A stretch of 62,588 bases of DNA from Eubacteriales bacterium (GTDB lineage Bacteria > Bacillota > Clostridia > Lachnospirales > Lachnospiraceae), in the NCBI GenBank assembly GCA_030539395.1, contig JAUNSC010000019.1, positions 1 to 62,588 on the forward strand, written 5' to 3'. Under the pieces are notes generated by a model. The model was not told where the DNA came from, did no database searches, and was given only the letters and a program-made list of their open reading frames with translations. This document shows, in pieces, positions 61,716 to 62,588 of the stretch. Position 1 is the stretch's first letter. Every line of letters begins with the position of its first letter. The position numbers and the translations under genes were made by a program.

Positions 61716-62396
61716 TTACTGCGCTTTTGGATATTCATTGCAAAGCAGACGGTACGGTAGCTCATCTTCTTCGATCTCCGGAAATCTTCCAATAGGTTCA
61801 TAGAAACGGTTATCGTGCTCATCATCATTACACATGGAAACCTCGCCCAACATTACAGGGCCTGTCCCCGGTTCCAGTTCAAAATCATGATACATATATG
61901 GATAAACCGTAATACTTTCACCCGGTTTTAATTTCACCTGTGTTCCTGCCGGAACGGTAAATTCACGTCCGTCGCAATGCACTTTTACATCTGTATCTGC
62001 AAATTCCCCTTCCGGCGTGGAATTATAAACGCGAATCAGCACATTTCCGCCTCCGCGATTAATAATATCCTCCATTTTATTCCAGTGGAAATGCATGGGG
62101 GCCATCTGTCCTTCTTTGATATAAAGAAGTTTTTCAGCATACGTCTTTGTATACTTATCCATTTTCAGATTGCCATTGCGAAGTGTAATCAGTGAAAATC
62201 CCACTTCATCAAATTTTCCAAGACCATAATCCGTAATATCCCATCCCAGCATATTGTCACGGATTTCGTCATATTCATGACCTTTTTCTTTCCACTCTTC
62301 TGCCGTAAAATGACAGAAAGGCGGCAGCGCAATATGAAGGTCACAGATCATTTTTTCCATTTCTTTCAGTGCCTGATTAATTTCTGAACGTTTCAC
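61716..62396 (-). CDS. D-lyxose ketol-isomerase (cupin)
   Basis: Interconverts D-lyxose and D-xylulose (also mannose/fructose in some members). 226 residues. Seen: cupin metal ligands H-x-H...E in MHFHWNKMEDIINRGGG and His in YPYMYHDFEL, plus the family-typical N-terminus RSEINQALKEMEKMI and LPPFCHFTAEEW. The start is GTG 62396 because GGGAGG lies 7 nt upstream; the ATG five codons earlier overlaps that site. Convergent to the AroE-like gene. The remaining 62397-62588 shows no gene. Confidence 0.9.
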   Translation of the reverse strand: MKRSEINQALKEMEKMICDLHIALPPFCHFTAEEWKEKGHEYDEIRDNMLGWDITDYGLGKFDEVGFSLITLRNGNLKMDKYTKTYAEKLLYIKEGQMAPMHFHWNKMEDIINRGGGNVLIRVYNSTPEGEFADTDVKVHCDGREFTVPAGTQVKLKPGESITVYPYMYHDFELEPGTGPVMLGEVSMCNDDEHDNRFYEPIGRFPEIEEDELPYRLLCNEYPKAQ

Positions 62397-62588
62397 GTCT
62401 TTCCCTCCCACATTTGTTTTTGTTCGTAAACCCGCTTTTTCTTTTGTAAACAGTATAACACGATACCTTTGTTAATACCACCTGATTTTTAAGCAATTCT
62501 GCTTTTCTCCTCTTGACAACCAATTATTTCATGTGATACCTGACTTTTGGAGTTGAACTCAAAATATAGTGCTAAGCCACAGTTAAAA

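Overview
The window looks like a chromosomal segment of a gut anaerobe of the Lachnospiraceae (Blautia/Clostridium cluster XIVa type). The evidence is low-to-moderate G+C, strong AGGAGG ribosome-binding sites before nearly every gene, type III glutamine synthetase, YARHG and cell-wall-binding-repeat exoproteins, AI-2E and MATE exporters, and many ribose-type ABC importers. This is a judgement from gene content, not a database match. No phage, integrase, transposase or CRISPR array was seen.

Layout. 1-2.9 kb: the start of a repeat-rich secreted protein, the sulfur gene metY and a LysR regulator. 3.1-12.4 kb: a minus-strand operon (binding protein, double ATPase, M20 amidohydrolase, two permeases, a TIGR04076 protein, DhaK-like and DhaL-like kinase subunits) divergent from a LacI-type regulator, with two identical operator-like palindromes exactly 60 bp apart. 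12.5-14.3 kb: a FliB-like Cys-rich protein and xanthine phosphoribosyltransferase. 14.5-26.1 kb: a second importer operon (binding protein, permease, ATPase, VOC protein, unclassified 800-residue protein, GH78 rhamnosidase, ROK regulator, metallo-beta-lactamase-fold hydrolase), headed by a consensus promoter that abuts two back-to-back 13-bp palindromes. 26.4-34.9 kb: an esterase with a shortened sigma-like protein, MFS/AraC/MATE genes, and three secreted envelope enzymes.

35-41.9 kb: ptsH-ptsI (the HPr has Arg at position 46), the peptidase pepD behind a triplicated 53-bp leader, leuS and a YcxB-like membrane protein. 42-49.2 kb: a full ribose locus, rbsDACBK followed by rbsR, in the E. coli order. 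Three near-identical RbsR palindromes sit on two promoters of the same design, and RbsB is a tandem fusion of two near-identical binding domains. 49.2-53.8 kb: repeats, tRNA-Lys(CTT), an AI-2E exporter, trmB, an NlpC/P60 wall hydrolase, and a 550-bp spacer with five DnaA-box-like 9-mers. 53.8-62.4 kb: glnA (type III), YARHG protein, lipid kinase, beta-CASP nuclease, murG, an AroE-like dehydrogenase with an altered substrate loop, and a D-lyxose isomerase.

Taken together, three independent importer operons, each with its own local repressor and palindromic operators, point to a sugar or glycoside scavenger. The best candidates for undescribed biology are the DhaKL/M20/TIGR04076 operon, the rhamnosidase operon with its unclassified enzyme, and the fused double ribose-binding protein.
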